DNA from: Phorcus lineatus
Lineage: Eukaryota; Mollusca; Gastropoda; Trochida; Trochidae
Direction of reading: 5' to 3'
Length of the DNA stretch: 64,000 nucleotides
Assembly (NCBI GenBank): GCA_921293015.1
Contig: OV121093.1
Location: 27,352,622-27,416,621 of the forward strand
Under the pieces are notes generated by a model that worked only from the letters and a program-made list of their open reading frames with translations, did not search any database and was not told where the DNA came from. The position numbers and the translations under genes were made by a program. Position 1 is the stretch's first letter, and every line of letters starts with the position of its first letter. Below are positions 28,301-39,000 of this stretch, piece after piece.

Positions 28301-31300
28301 TTGCAAGAAATCTCCCGAATACCAATATATTTTCCAGCTAGAGTTGATATTTAAACACTTTTATTCCTCGGAACACTGTCGATTTTTATCAGACTTCAGT
28401 TCTCTTGCAATTCACAGTCGCAATTTTCAGTGGTCACAGAAGAAGGTCTTGAGGTGTATTTCAACATGTAAAACATATTTGTAACATGACTTCGTTATAT
28501 TCTCGATTCTGATTGGCTGAATAAAAAAAATATCCGTTTTTTGGAATGGCAATGAATACCCGCATGTAATCTAAGACGAATCACCACGAACTGATACATC
28601 GTATTTTCTAGATTCGGCCGGATTCAAGATTTTATTTCCGTCTTTATTGAAAAAAACCCGTGCTGTACTCCAATTTGACTGTGATTTATTTTTGAAGAAC
28701 GAAAACATTCTCAACTGGCTGGCTAACGCCGTCGGTTTTTAACTAAATATGCGGGTGTTGAATGGCAATGAATCTCAGAAATTTTACAAACGCAACTATT
28801 CATCCTTTAAAAGTTCAACTCGTAAATGTTTTCTACATTTTGCATATAATACCTTCAAAGTTTTGATAATGCAAAAACATTTTTTCTTGCAATTTCTGCT
28901 ATGATTTAGTTTTTAGTGTGTGTGTGGCAGAGTCAGTAATTTGAATTGTATATGATTTTATTAATAAACATGTAAAGTGTACATAATTGTTTGTGATCTT
29001 TTGATGAGAAATACTTTCTCATTACATAGAGTAAATCTAACCATTTTAAATCATTGTTTTACATTAAACATTTTATAATATGCCATAGCTCTCTAAACAA
29101 CAATTTAATCTTAGTGTAACCTTAAGTTCAGCTCTACTAACTTGCACTGCATGCTTTTCACATTGCAATCTATTCCCAAGCTGCCCCTTGCTCAGTTTCT
29201 TCATGTAAGTTCTATTGTTTGGAGTTCAGCCAAGCGTAGCATAGTCTTTATAAGGTTCATGTAAATTATATTTCATTGGCAATATTAGAAGTTGTATGAG
29301 TCAGTCACTTTGACCATGTGAGGATCATCTTGTTATTCATAATTAAAATACAGCAGTGACGTCATTGTATTGTTTCAATCATACATTATCCTACAAGAAT
29401 CTACTGCTTCTATGTGGACAATTGAGCAATAATAATTTTGAGATGGTCCCCGGAAGGGAACTGGTTTCATTATTTGATAACACAACATCATCCTCTGAAG
29501 AAATGTCTTCGAAGTGTGGATACTCGGCCATGTCTTCCCACTCAACAACAAAATTGCCATACATAATGTCTAAGTTGAATTAAGACCACCTTCCTTTTAT
29601 ACCAAATCCCAAGCTGATTGCGGTTTCAAACGTCTTGCACGTGAATTAAGCTGGTAACGTTGCACGTGCATTAAGAATGTACTAGCTAGATGGTTACATT
29701 GCACGTGCATTAAGAATGTACTGGCGAAATGGTAACGTTGCACGTGCATTAAGAATGTACCGGCAAGATGGTTACGTTGCACGTGCATTAAGAATGACCG
29801 GTGAACCAGTTGGGACCATCTCAAATTTTGTTAAAGGATTTTGTTTTATTGAAAAACGTTTTTTGTGTTATAATTATGCAATGAAATACGAATGTTATTA
29901 TCATAAACCAAAGCAGGTCATACAAAAAACACTTTAAACTAGGCTGTATTTTAAGTCAGATAACATACTCGTAACCGTACATTCGTGAAAACAATGTCCT
30001 CGCCGCTTCGCGGCTCGTACATTCTTTTTCACGAATGTACGGTTACTTGTATGTTATCCTTAACGGATCGAGACCATGGTGGTCTGGAAGTGTTTTTCAT
30101 ATTGAAAAGGTTAGTTATCTCTAGTCTTGTGTATATATTTGGTGTTGTATTAATATGTATTTCATAGTTGGTTATCATATCGGCTATAGTTAAATTATGT
30201 TCATTATTCATTATTGCTCATGTGTAAATAGTGTGTGTTGATAACTCACAGTACAGTGAGTTATGATAGTTTTATATATTAAGTTACTAGCTCGCAGTTG
30301 TGAGTTATTTAGATAATTATAGAGTTGTAATTTATATTATATATATTTCATAGAGTAAGTTATCAATTTATCTTAAGTTAAAGGTATTAATTAACTTCTA
30401 GAGATCGTACTCACAGTACAGTGAGTTCTATTTACTTTATGCTTATCGTCAAAGATTGATCTCACAGTACAGTGAGTTCTGTGGGTGTCCTATCCCTATT
30501 ACATTATATTATGATAGTTATTTTAGGTACATTTAATATTTGAGTATAATACAAAGCAGTAAGTTTACTTTCTATATAATTAACATATCAAGAAGTATCA
30601 TTACCAGTATCATTATCATAATCATTATCATAAGTGAATGTGTGAGTGAATGTGGTAAGTGTGATTGGTTATATAAGTGGTTGTGCAGTACTTTTACCGT
30701 AGTTACTTTTAATCATTTGTATATATCAACATCTGCATAAGGTATTTATTCATCCTGCAGATGACGTAGGCTACGGCGGTGGCATCACAGGTGTATGCAA
30801 GAGCACGGGTTAGACCCACCTGGTACGTTATGTTCGATGTCATTGTCACTTATCAAGTTGTATTACCTTATGTATATCTATCATGTCTTACGTCATGATT
30901 TAATGAAGTATATGCATGTGTATCATTGTAACTAATGCTGTACCGAATGTTATTATTATTATCTATTTGTAGCTATTATCATTAACATTAACGTTAGATA
31001 TGGATATGTGTATTTATTCCTTTTGTCATTTACTTAAGATAAGCCACTTGAGTATTTACTGTGTCGATGGTTTATGTATACATTTACCATATTGCATATT
31101 TAATAATTGCGAGTTTGATTTAAAGTATCAATGTGTTTAACATGTCATGTATATTATATATTGAATGGAGACTTATATTGTTATTTTAACATGTTTCAGG
31201 CTTAAAATATTGCATACCGATGTAATAAAGTCTCATGATCGAACAACCCCAGTGGTTTTGTGGTTACTCTTTAGAACCCATCCTAACGCTGCTACATGTG

Positions 31301-33183
31301 TAGAATAGCTTTCATGAACAAAAGAAATAGCGTCGATTAAACAAATCATATTTAGTGTTGTAAACAGTCGCAAGGAAGATAGCTTTGATGAGAGGTTCAT
31401 ATTAACTTCTGCCTTGTTTCAATAAGTGTGAGTTAACAAAGGCATTTGAAAGCATCTTTTTTGTTATATCATTCTCACAAAAAGTTAACGTATGATGGTT
31501 GCATAAAATGACAAAATATTATTTTCTATATATTCAACACGTTTAGATAATTTTCAAGTTAAGAGTTTTCTTTCCTTACAAACAGTTTTGGTAAGTATTG
31601 GACAAATGGTTTTGACTCAAGTACCGTGAATATTATTCGTCACGCGACTTATTGTGCTATGTTTAGTTATTGACGCCTACACACTACATGTATATAAATC
31701 CATTCTCAAATCAAGAATTGATAGCTAAAAACTCATCTCAGCAAACGGATTATCATCGAGACGCTAATTTAAACCGCGCATGGCCTTCCGAATGAAGCAG
31801 AACTCCATGCACCGCGAAAAGGCTACAACAATGTTTTGAGTCCCAAGAAGGCTCATGGGTGTCTTGAGAAAAGAAAACTACCAAAACCTGTACAAATACC
31901 AATAAGAGGTTCCTTGATTATTATACATTAGTCATATGCGACGTACATATGCTAATGAGATTCACCCTTGTTTCGTCAAAGACTAAGATTTTATACATGT
32001 AAGTTATTTTGCTGGATTGTCATTCATTTAAAGGACATATGCAAAGAACTTCAATTTGTTCTATGTAAAACGTAAAAATTATATCAGGATCAACATCAGA
32101 TTTTTATGTTATTGCAGGCCACGAAGAGACGCGCTTTATGATTGCTTTAAGTTATCTGCAGCAAGCCAATGAGATTTAGAGTCAAATTGAGGAAAACAGT
32201 CTTGTGAGACATAATATCTGCGTAACGTAGTATAGCAATATTGATTTTTTTTAATGAGATTGCTGGCAGTCATTTGAACGAGATAGATACACAATCGTCT
32301 TTCGGGGGATTTGCAGAAATGATAGTAAAGATTTTGTTTGTTTCATAAGTGGTGATCTATCAGTCAATCATCAGTACATATGTTGATACAAAATTGTAAA
32401 TAATATCATATTATGTAAGCGTAGCGATCATCCACGAAGGCGAGGTGGTTCTGAAGGCGTTCAAGTGAGAAGAGAAGGGGGCATCTCAAAACTTCTTTTT
32501 ATTTAACAGCAGGAAGTAGGGGGTTACGACCCCAAGCCCTGTGGATGTAGGTGATGGTTAGGCTGTGAATACCTTTCGTAGATATACTGTTATCTAAAAT
32601 TTTTTTTTAATATCATATTGTTTCATTAGATAGAATTTTTATATAAAAGCTTTTCCCTTAACATAATATAAAAATATATTTTAGTCGAATTGTGGGAGCG
32701 CACCTGCACCTGGTTGTTTACGACCTGATGCATAGTGAGCTGTTCACAGTAAAAGAAGGAAAAGAGCTGTGAAGACCTTGTTAATGACAAACAACACGAC
32801 ATTGAGGTGTCAGTAAACATATATACTTAAACGCATATAAACTGTTCAAACGCAATTTTTGCCCTTGAACTCCAACCAAGACTTCTATATATACAACAGA
32901 CTGACTCAAAACGAAATATGATGGAGTTTTAAACTAACCTTTCCCCCAAACGAATGAGATTAAATATGTTTCTGCTATCCTAAGCCCCATATATCGAATA
33001 TATAAACGACTGGAGCGTATCACCCTGCCATTTGATCATTGACTACATATCCTGCCTAATAGACATGCTTACTGACCTTGGGCATATTTCTTTTCTGCTC
33101 CCGGATCTTTTAATGGTATTCTGAATTTAACTACGCAATAACGTTGCCTAGTTGTCATTCAAACTATGTGCTATTTATGTATA

Positions 33184-33260
<77 letters not shown>

Positions 33261-33593
33261 TATAAACATATTAAAATGTCCTGTGGCATCAGCAATTTTA
33301 GCTTTATTTCTCAAACAAAACAATGTAATAATGTCAACACTTTTCATTTTTAATAATTATAACGCCCCAAACTTTAACCTGACTTCCCGCCAAATTTCTG
33401 AATCATGTGCACATCTATTGTGTACACTATGTGCATTGGGCAGTTCCTAAAACACTCCATGATTTTTTTTCTGAAACCAAAACATATTCAACTAAAACAA
33501 TGCGAGTGACCTGTTCAACTGACCTTTTTCTTGACATGCCGCCAGGTGACACAAAAAGAAGCCGACGTAGAAGAGAGCACTGTAGAACTTCAT
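16120..33593 (-). CDS. Melanotransferrin-like, GPI-type two-lobe transferrin (8 exons)
   Basis: Iron-binding transferrin, complete. Coding exons in order: 33593-33524, 25688-25591, 24231-24096, 22663-22400, 22233-21763, 20677-20434, 18956-18838, 16934-16120. All junctions are GT-AG with compatible phases, giving 738 codons plus stop. Residues 1 to about 19 form a signal peptide. The N-lobe starts at VRFCVWSD and the C-lobe at RWCVVSD. The C-terminus (about 718-738) is hydrophobic, as for GPI attachment; human melanotransferrin is also 738 aa. C-lobe iron ligands D419, Y448, Y556 and H625 are all present, with T474 at the carbonate site, but the usual arginine is K478. The N-lobe has D78, Y110, Y214, T136 and R140, but the histidine ligand is aspartate (D277). 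Extracellular, membrane-anchored iron binding is inferred from family. Start chosen because the ATG directly precedes the signal peptide. Confidence 0.93.
16935..18837 (-). other. Transferrin intron 7
   Basis: Intron between coding exons 7 and 8. It is AT-rich with no exon-like segment. A half copy of the CTCG-type palindrome core lies at 18748-18765 (CTCG, TTCTCG, CTCGGGTAATAC). It resembles the core at 43789-43802 with its other arm lost. Confidence 0.6.
18991..19215 (-). repeat. SINE copy, 35 bp from a transferrin splice acceptor
   Basis: Shares the 3' body of the SINE family (plus strand GTGAGGTGATTTGGGGTTTA at the left end, then GAAACCTGCGAGCATCGGCT). The tRNA head is badly decayed. Its 3' end lies only about 35 bp upstream, in transcript sense, of the acceptor of transferrin exon 7 at 18956. 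It therefore forms the branch-point side of that intron. Confidence 0.8.
19216..20433 (-). other. Rest of transferrin intron 6
   Basis: Non-coding. Contains a diverged direct repeat: about 57 bp at 19698-19755 (CATGTTGCAAGTCTTTAAG...) is repeated at 20156-20213 (AATGTTGCAAGTCTCTAAA...). Nothing else recognised. Confidence 0.5.
20811..20840. repeat. (GAT)n microsatellite
   Basis: About ten uninterrupted GAT/ATG triplets in transferrin intron 5. Confidence 0.95.
21253..21815. repeat. 80-82-bp minisatellite derived from the end of transferrin exon 5
   Basis: Seven tandem copies, with the motif CAACTCACCAAGATAGG starting at 21271, 21352, 21433, 21513, 21593 (as CAACGCACC), 21675 and 21755. Each unit contains, on the minus strand, about 50 bp of the exon-5 coding end (residues GVTSSRTDPYL) followed by its GTGAGT splice donor and about 30 bp of intron. 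The rightmost copy is the true exon end (21763); the other six lie downstream in intron 5. Reading past the proximal donor meets an in-frame TAG after about five codons, so only the proximal donor gives a full-length product. Confidence 0.92.
22271..22339. repeat. (AT)n microsatellite
   Basis: About 34 AT units in the short intron 4 of the transferrin gene. The reading frame across it (poly Ile-Tyr) is not a gene. Confidence 0.97.
23009..23601. mobile_element. Tc1/mariner-type MITE, copy A
   Basis: 593-bp element with terminal inverted repeats. The left end reads CAGCTGCATACCGAAAGTTT and the right end, reverse complemented, CAGCTGCATACCAAACGTTT. It is flanked by TA dinucleotides, as expected for Tc1/mariner. 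A second copy is at 60573-61198. No transposase frame. A diverged direct repeat (22927-23000 and 23683-23753, containing GAACTCCRAAACCGC-like sequence) flanks it within transferrin intron 3. Confidence 0.85.
24232..25590 (-). other. Transferrin intron 2
   Basis: Non-coding apart from a repeat fragment at 24548-24645 (CTCATTGGACTGTCGCAATT, CATTGGGGCTG, GGCCATGCGTGGG). That fragment recurs, with a ~47-bp insertion, at 51689-51838 inside the P450 gene. The remainder shows nothing I can name. Confidence 0.55.
25689..29429 (-). other. Transferrin intron 1, proximal part
   Basis: Part of the 7.8-kb first intron. AT-rich and without exon-like segments. It contains the hairpin listed at 26915-27105 and one arm of a foldback family at 28742-28800. 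Confidence 0.5.
26915..27105. repeat. Foldback hairpin element
   Basis: A ~190-bp inverted repeat. The left arm contains GAAACACAGGCCTTCGGATC, a poly-A/T stretch, and GGAACACCCCCTGAATAGAG. The right arm is the reverse complement (TTCTATTCAGGGGGTGTTCT, ATGATCCGAGGGCCTGTGAT). The central spacer is about 25 bp. No coding content; probably a MITE. Confidence 0.8.
29430..29836. mobile_element. Foldback element carrying a 39-bp minisatellite
   Basis: Outer inverted repeats (left TTTTGAGATGGTCCC at about 29437, right GGGACCATCTCAAAATTT-like at 29812-29832) enclose four tandem 39-bp units. The units share TTGCACGTGCATTAAGAATG, starting at about 29660, 29699, 29738 and 29777. Each unit contains a CACGTG E-box palindrome. 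Located in transferrin intron 1. Confidence 0.75.
29959..30058. repeat. CTCG-punctuated palindrome P1
   Basis: 100-bp near-perfect palindrome. Arms contain ATAACATAC, GTAACCGTACATTCGTGAAA and AATGT. The core is CTCGCCGC, loop TTC, GCGGCTCG. CTCG occupies 29999-30002 and 30014-30017 in the same orientation although the surrounding arms are inverted. The outer mirrored pair is CTCG (29968-29971) and CTTG (30046-30049), again same-sense. Confidence 0.9.
30239..31296 (+). mobile_element. Solo LTR of an LTR retrotransposon
   Basis: A 1058-bp sequence begins TG (TGATAACTCAC) and ends CA (CTAACGCTGCTACA). It is flanked by the 5-bp direct repeat TGTGT (30234-30238 and 31297-31301). It has a TATA-like TATATAA near 30670 and a polyadenylation signal AATAAA at 31224-31229 about 70 bp before the end, the order expected of U3-R-U5. 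No internal coding region or second LTR is in the window. The TSD falls in a GT-rich stretch, so its evidential value is moderate. The plus orientation is inferred from the TATA and AATAAA order. Confidence 0.65.
30241..30480. promoter_or_regulatory. Three-fold dyad ACTCAC-AGTACA-GTGAGT in the LTR U3
   Basis: The dyad (C)TCACAGTACAGTGAGTT occurs at about 30243-30262, 30409-30427 and 30461-30479, always with the same AGTACA spacer. The first copy extends to ATAACTCAC/GTGAGTTAT at the LTR start. The spacing and exact conservation suggest binding sites; function is not known. Confidence 0.55.
31302..33523 (-). other. Transferrin intron 1, distal part
   Basis: No gene seen. Contains the (AT)n tract at 33187-33256. 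The intron ends at the donor of the signal-peptide exon (33523, GTCAGT on the minus strand). Confidence 0.5.
33187..33256. repeat. (AT)n microsatellite
   Basis: About 35 AT units in transferrin intron 1; the Tyr-Ile frames across it are artefacts. Confidence 0.97.
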
Positions 33594-35035
33594 GCTGAAG
33601 TGCTGTGCAAAGCGCACTGTTCCCTTCGCTTGTCGGAGGCGTTGCTGCAGTTAAACTAGACTTGGTCTTTGTCGCCTCTTGCTATTGTCAGAGTGAAAGC
33701 AATAGGACAAAGAAAACAACCGAGGTGCGTCCCAACTCATCTTGCGTGCCTATTGATAGCATTAAAATGAAAAACGATCTGTTTACCTGATTGCATTTAT
33801 TTTGTTTCTTAAAGGAAAAGAGCACAGAGCTGTCCTGTTAAACGCCATTTAATGGCGCAGTTTTAACCCTTTGGTTACCTCGCTCGTCTTTTAATATTCT
33901 GAAATGCGGATATATTTTGACAGTCAGACATCTCTTTGTGTTAGTGTAAATACTTAATCATAATGATACTCTGTTAATTGTTCCAGTAACAGCCATTCTG
34001 GCATTGTTCTTACCACATTTCCTGACAAGGTTATGAAAATCATGATCTCTTTAGGATGTCCTTTCCTTAAATTTAAAGTATTGAACTTTTTGTCAAACTT
34101 GTTTTTTTCGAAAGTGTAGTGTATTTTCTTGAAATATCAACCCCCAAAAATGGGGATAGTGTGGTTTTTTTTCGAGATATATTAAGACAAAGATCCCTAT
34201 GTCAGTCAGAGATTTAACATGGGTGTCAATGGGGAAATAATAACCTTTTTTGAGAAATCTTAAATTTAAATTAGTTCCTGTATTAAATTTTTTTTATTAT
34301 GAAAACATGTTTGAGTTAACATAATTTTCTTCCAGAAAAAAAGTATAAAATATATAAGATACTGTGGGTTTTTAGCCGCTACGGCGCAACATGTATTCAA
34401 ACATTTCAATTAAATTAACAACATTTAAGCGATTTTTGTACTAAAAACATGCTTTCTCCCACTCATTATCTAAAAATATACCTTAACGCATACATACAAA
34501 TCATGTTCTTTCAACAACATCTACTTTCTAAGAAAAACAGATGATAGAATTTGCTCAAATGCTAGTTACAATTAAAATTGCTGAGTCAGCAAAATTGTGA
34601 ATTGTTTCAAAATGAAGATACTACGTTTCTTAATTTTGATGAATATTTAATCAGAACTCATCAAAATTCAGAAATCACCGCTTCTTTTTAAATTTTTTTT
34701 TTTTATATAAGAACATTATGATTTAAGGTTATTAAAGTTTTGTCACTGTGACTGAGGAGCGAACATCCTGAAAGGAAATATTCTTTTACACGCTATTTTA
34801 TTCTTTTAGAGATTGATATCATAACATTTGAGGCATAATATCCTATCCAGTATGAAGTAATGAATACAAATGTTCAAGAATCTCATGCTTTAGTTGTTTA
34901 TGGAAATCATATGTAAAAATGTTAAATTGTAGAGTTTATATCTTGGTTCATTTAGATATCAAAGAAAGATTACACGATGTACCGACCAACTGCTTTAAAG
35001 GAGCAGTAACACGTTTTTTAGAAATACAAAACTGA
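33594..35035. other. Transferrin 5' flank and intergenic DNA
   Basis: The first ~110 bp upstream of the transferrin ATG are relatively GC-rich and free of upstream ATGs near the start, consistent with a 5' UTR. No TATA box could be assigned. The rest is AT-rich with homopolymer runs and no gene. Confidence 0.4.
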
Positions 35036-35505
35036 TCTCACGAAAAAAATATACATTTATCATCCAAAAGTGGGTTCCATAGGAGATATCGCTTGTTCGA
35101 GATCAATCGATATCTCCTGGACAGTAGATTTTTAACTGTGCCAATCTGCCGTCAAGTACATGACATCACTACTGTTTAACATACACAATAATGACGTCAC
35201 AGTGCTATGATATCACCAGCATGACGACGTCACAATTTTAAGAAATCCCCGCACTATGGGGGTTAAGGTAGTGCAGTGTTAAGAAATGCACATCTTTATG
35301 GAAATGTTATGAAATATGATTTAGGATGATAAATAGAATCTCATTCTTGTGTCTCCTGATATCAAATATATCAACACTCGTTGAAAAAAGTTAAAATAAC
35401 ATCTGGAAGTCTCAGATACGTGTCACTTTTATCAACTCGTGTTGATATATTTGATATCAGAAGACACTTGGGTGATATTCTCTATTTATTACTCGCCCGT
35501 TGAAT
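35036..35505. mobile_element. CRE/palindrome element, copy A1
   Basis: About 470 bp, homologous over its length to 45640-46108. Order: TTTATCATCCAAAA; a hairpin AGGAGATATCGCTTG / CAATCGATATCTCCT (35081-35118); several TGACGTCA or TGACATCA motifs (35120-35240); ATGATAAATAGAATCTCA; then a 148-bp palindrome (35335-35482) with arms GATATCAAATATATCAACA. Mirrored CTCG tetramers in this palindrome are same-sense, and the inner core is decayed. It ends ACTCGCC. No coding capacity; a non-autonomous mobile element of unknown class. Confidence 0.75.
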
Positions 35506-35689
35506 AAATCTACAATGTTTTTACAAATTATGTCATAAGATCGCGTGCTGGTTGACGTCACGTGACGTCACCAACGTTAACACGTTAAATACATTTAAAT
35601 ATATTTTATTACTCGCCTTTGAAGTTACTTATTTAGGAATGGTAAAGACAGTTCAAATAACATCAAATGTAAATTGGCAATTAAACAGA

Positions 35690-36020
35690 CACAAATACAA
35701 GTAATACATTAAATATATAATAAAGGCACACATGTGCATACCCTTATACTGACAAGCATACCCACGTATAATAATAGCAACATACTATCCATTTGAAACA
35801 ATCAAACATGCGATCATACATAACTACATGCTGACATACGTAAAGACATAAGTAAATATGTATGTACAAACACAAGTTCACATACACGTTCATATATACA
35901 TGTTAATATATGTAAATAGTACTAAATACACATACCTACATACATACGCACGTACATACATCGCACTTGCATACATACGTAATGGCATACAAACATACTT
36001 ACATATATATGTCAACACAA
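35690..36020. repeat. ACATAC-rich degenerate simple repeat
   Basis: Imperfect ACATACGT/ACATACAT-type repeats, with frames that would read as poly-Tyr/His/Ile. Not a gene. Confidence 0.7.
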
Positions 36021-39000
36021 ACACACACAATTTTGATATTATTATTGATTGTCATCAAACATTATCGCATAGCAATCTAAAATTATAATTTCAATTTCTC
36101 ATTTTCTACAGCCATAATGTATTAATCCATTCTCATATCAAAATGTAATGATATTTTCTTGATTGATAGATTTGGCAGTAATATCTGAAAAGATAACAAT
36201 GTTTTTAGAAAAGAATTCTCTGAACTCAGTATTTCCGATTCTTGCTTCTTAGAGGTAAATAAAGGTATACAATCACTACTTGACTTACGGCGTACCCTTT
36301 TTATCTTACGGGGTGAGATTTACATAGTATTCGTCATCGACAGATATTAGTGATGACATGATGTGTCCCACGCAAATACGCTTTTTAGTGAAAATCCTTC
36401 TGACTACCGTTGACCGAAAGCCTATTATTCAACATGTGGTACACATTTACCATCTGAACTCTACGTTGATTACAACAGTGCGTACGAGTCAAGTAAGATG
36501 AGATGAATTTATTTACAATGGAGACCTTTAGAAAGGCTATTTCAGGGTTTTAGCGTTGACAGTGAACTGTAACGCAGAGCGATGGAGAGTTTAAGTAGCG
36601 TTCATGGGTTCTATATACACTACAACTGCGTGTCATGTCAAAGGTCAAATAACATGACAGGTCAAAGGTTATCTCAAGGTCGTAACACGGTTCAAGGCTG
36701 GAATGAGGATGTTGAAGATTTAAAAAAAAATGTTTTGCAATGTTGAAGTGAAGGTCATTGTTGGTAACTCAATATTGATGACGTCATAACCCGTATTTGG
36801 TTAATTTTTTTTCAACAATGTAGACGTGCTGATTACTACTTGACTGTTTACAGGGTTTCAAAAAAATATGTTTTATTTTAGTTTACTTGGTCAGGTTTTG
36901 ATAACATTTTAACATCGTGAATAATCACAAGGGCTTGAACACCAGGTGATGATGCGTTCATACTATATGAACATTTTTTATTCTATTTGTTTTTAATGTT
37001 TGGTTGTCTATACCAAACATTAAAAACATATATATATGTAAAAGGTGACTAAGGTCGCACGTGAAGTAAATGTATATTTGAAAATAAAATACTTCAGACG
37101 ACACTAGCTGTAGTCATCATTTTATTGATGACTGGATGCGTCGCATTTCGACTTGTAAACAAGGTTGAAAAGACTTGTAAACAAGGTTGAAAAGACTTGT
37201 TTGCAAGTCGAAATGAGATGAAAGTGATATCTACACAGCAAGTGTCGTCTGAAGTATTTTATTTTCAAATTTAAAATTGAGGCGAGTGGGGTTTTGAAAG
37301 GGGTCAGAGTGGTTGAGCACTAACAGGTGAGGGGAATTTGGGATAAGAAATGTAATTTCTGTTATTAAACACGTGGATGACAAGCATCCAAAAGAGAGTG
37401 GATAGATTAGGGATAAAGGGATCGAAAGGATGGGGGAAAAGACGGAAAGAAAGGCATAGTGAGAGATAGACAACAGGTTTTAGAAGGACTCAAATTTGGT
37501 CTGGCTTCTACCCGTCGACCTGTCCAGCTTGGGTGTCCCTATCAGGAGCATGGTAGATCCAGCTGGCATAGCTCTCAGGGTCTTTGAAGCATGCAAACCA
37601 CCACACCACGTTAAGGTATTGAGTCCAGTGGTGGGAAAATGACTATTTCATGCTTCGTGTAACAAAGAATTATACCACTCTTGACAGTGAGGGAGACTTC
37701 CGACACGGTTTTTATTTTAATTTTAACTTTTTCAATAAAACACAATACGCAAGGCACATCTTAAGATAAAAATACCAAATACAAGCGAGAAATTGTACTG
37801 CGTTTAAGCAGGTCGAGCAAAACGCCGATTGTTTATGACATTTCAGATTTCTCCGACCGGGAAAACAGCCAATGAGAAGTTAGCGGTAACAAAGGGGAAT
37901 TCCCCTTAAATTTCCAGTCAAGCATGTATTCACATAAACATGTCATAGAGTTTCTTGTTTTGAAGGTAAATTCTTATCTGAAATAAGGTGTTTTGTCACG
38001 AAATATCGGAATTCTAGTAATTGCAGTGCCGATACTAATGACATCCGCCTTCTTCATTGAGTTTTTAAAATATTTTGTTCTTTCTGTCTTTGAAAAAGGT
38101 TTTTTCACGTGTTCCTGAATCCCGAAAAAAGTTGCAAACGGCAAGGGAATGATTTTGCTGTGAGTGATGAAGTATTAATCTGGCGTGCATTACAACTATT
38201 TGACTTGCAAAAACGAGCCTAAGACTTTAAATCATCAACCTGTCACGTGATGAATTCACAAGTGATTGACGTCAGACGCATACTGTTTTATTTAATTAAA
38301 TATGAGAAAATGTAATCATCTAGTATTGCTATACTGAAAAGGTTTTCCTGAGGGGAATTTTAATAAAAAGGTCAAACTCGAGGTTTATATCATTATGAAT
38401 ATTAAAATAGAAAAATGCCACCAAAAGATGTATTACTCTTGCGAATAACGACGTAATTGCTTGTAAGGTAATTTATCTCTATTTAATAGCAAAATGCGCG
38501 ATGACCTTCTCACTTGCCACTTCAGCAAGGAGGAATTACGTCTAACTAGAGCTTTGCGAATGTGTTCGTACAACACAATATAATGGCTTTAAAAAACACA
38601 AGAACGAACTCTCCTTTGTTTTTAAATCTATGAAGAAATATTGGGGGCTTGCACAGGTACAACCTGATTTTGTTGAAAAACGTTTCACTCGAGTCAGTCA
38701 AAATGGTTTGGCGACAAGAAGCCGAACGTGTTGTAAACTGTTGTCAATTGCAGTGATCTCATAATCATAACGTGTTGTCGGCAAATAACAATGCTTGCAC
38801 GTGAAAAGCGTGAAAAACAATCCACGCTGTTTTTAAGATATTTGGGTGACAGGAAACCAATCCGGCTGTTGACCAACGGTGTTACTATTAGCAAGCAACA
38901 TCCGGGTGCCTCAAAACTAGACCGTGCAGGTGCCCGTACAGGTTGTCAATTTCAATCAAAGTCTGAAGAGTTGCAAGAGACGATCTGTCAAATCGTTAGG

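Noticed and set aside
33144-33450. Tyr-Ile-rich frames
   Set aside because: Translation of an AT microsatellite.
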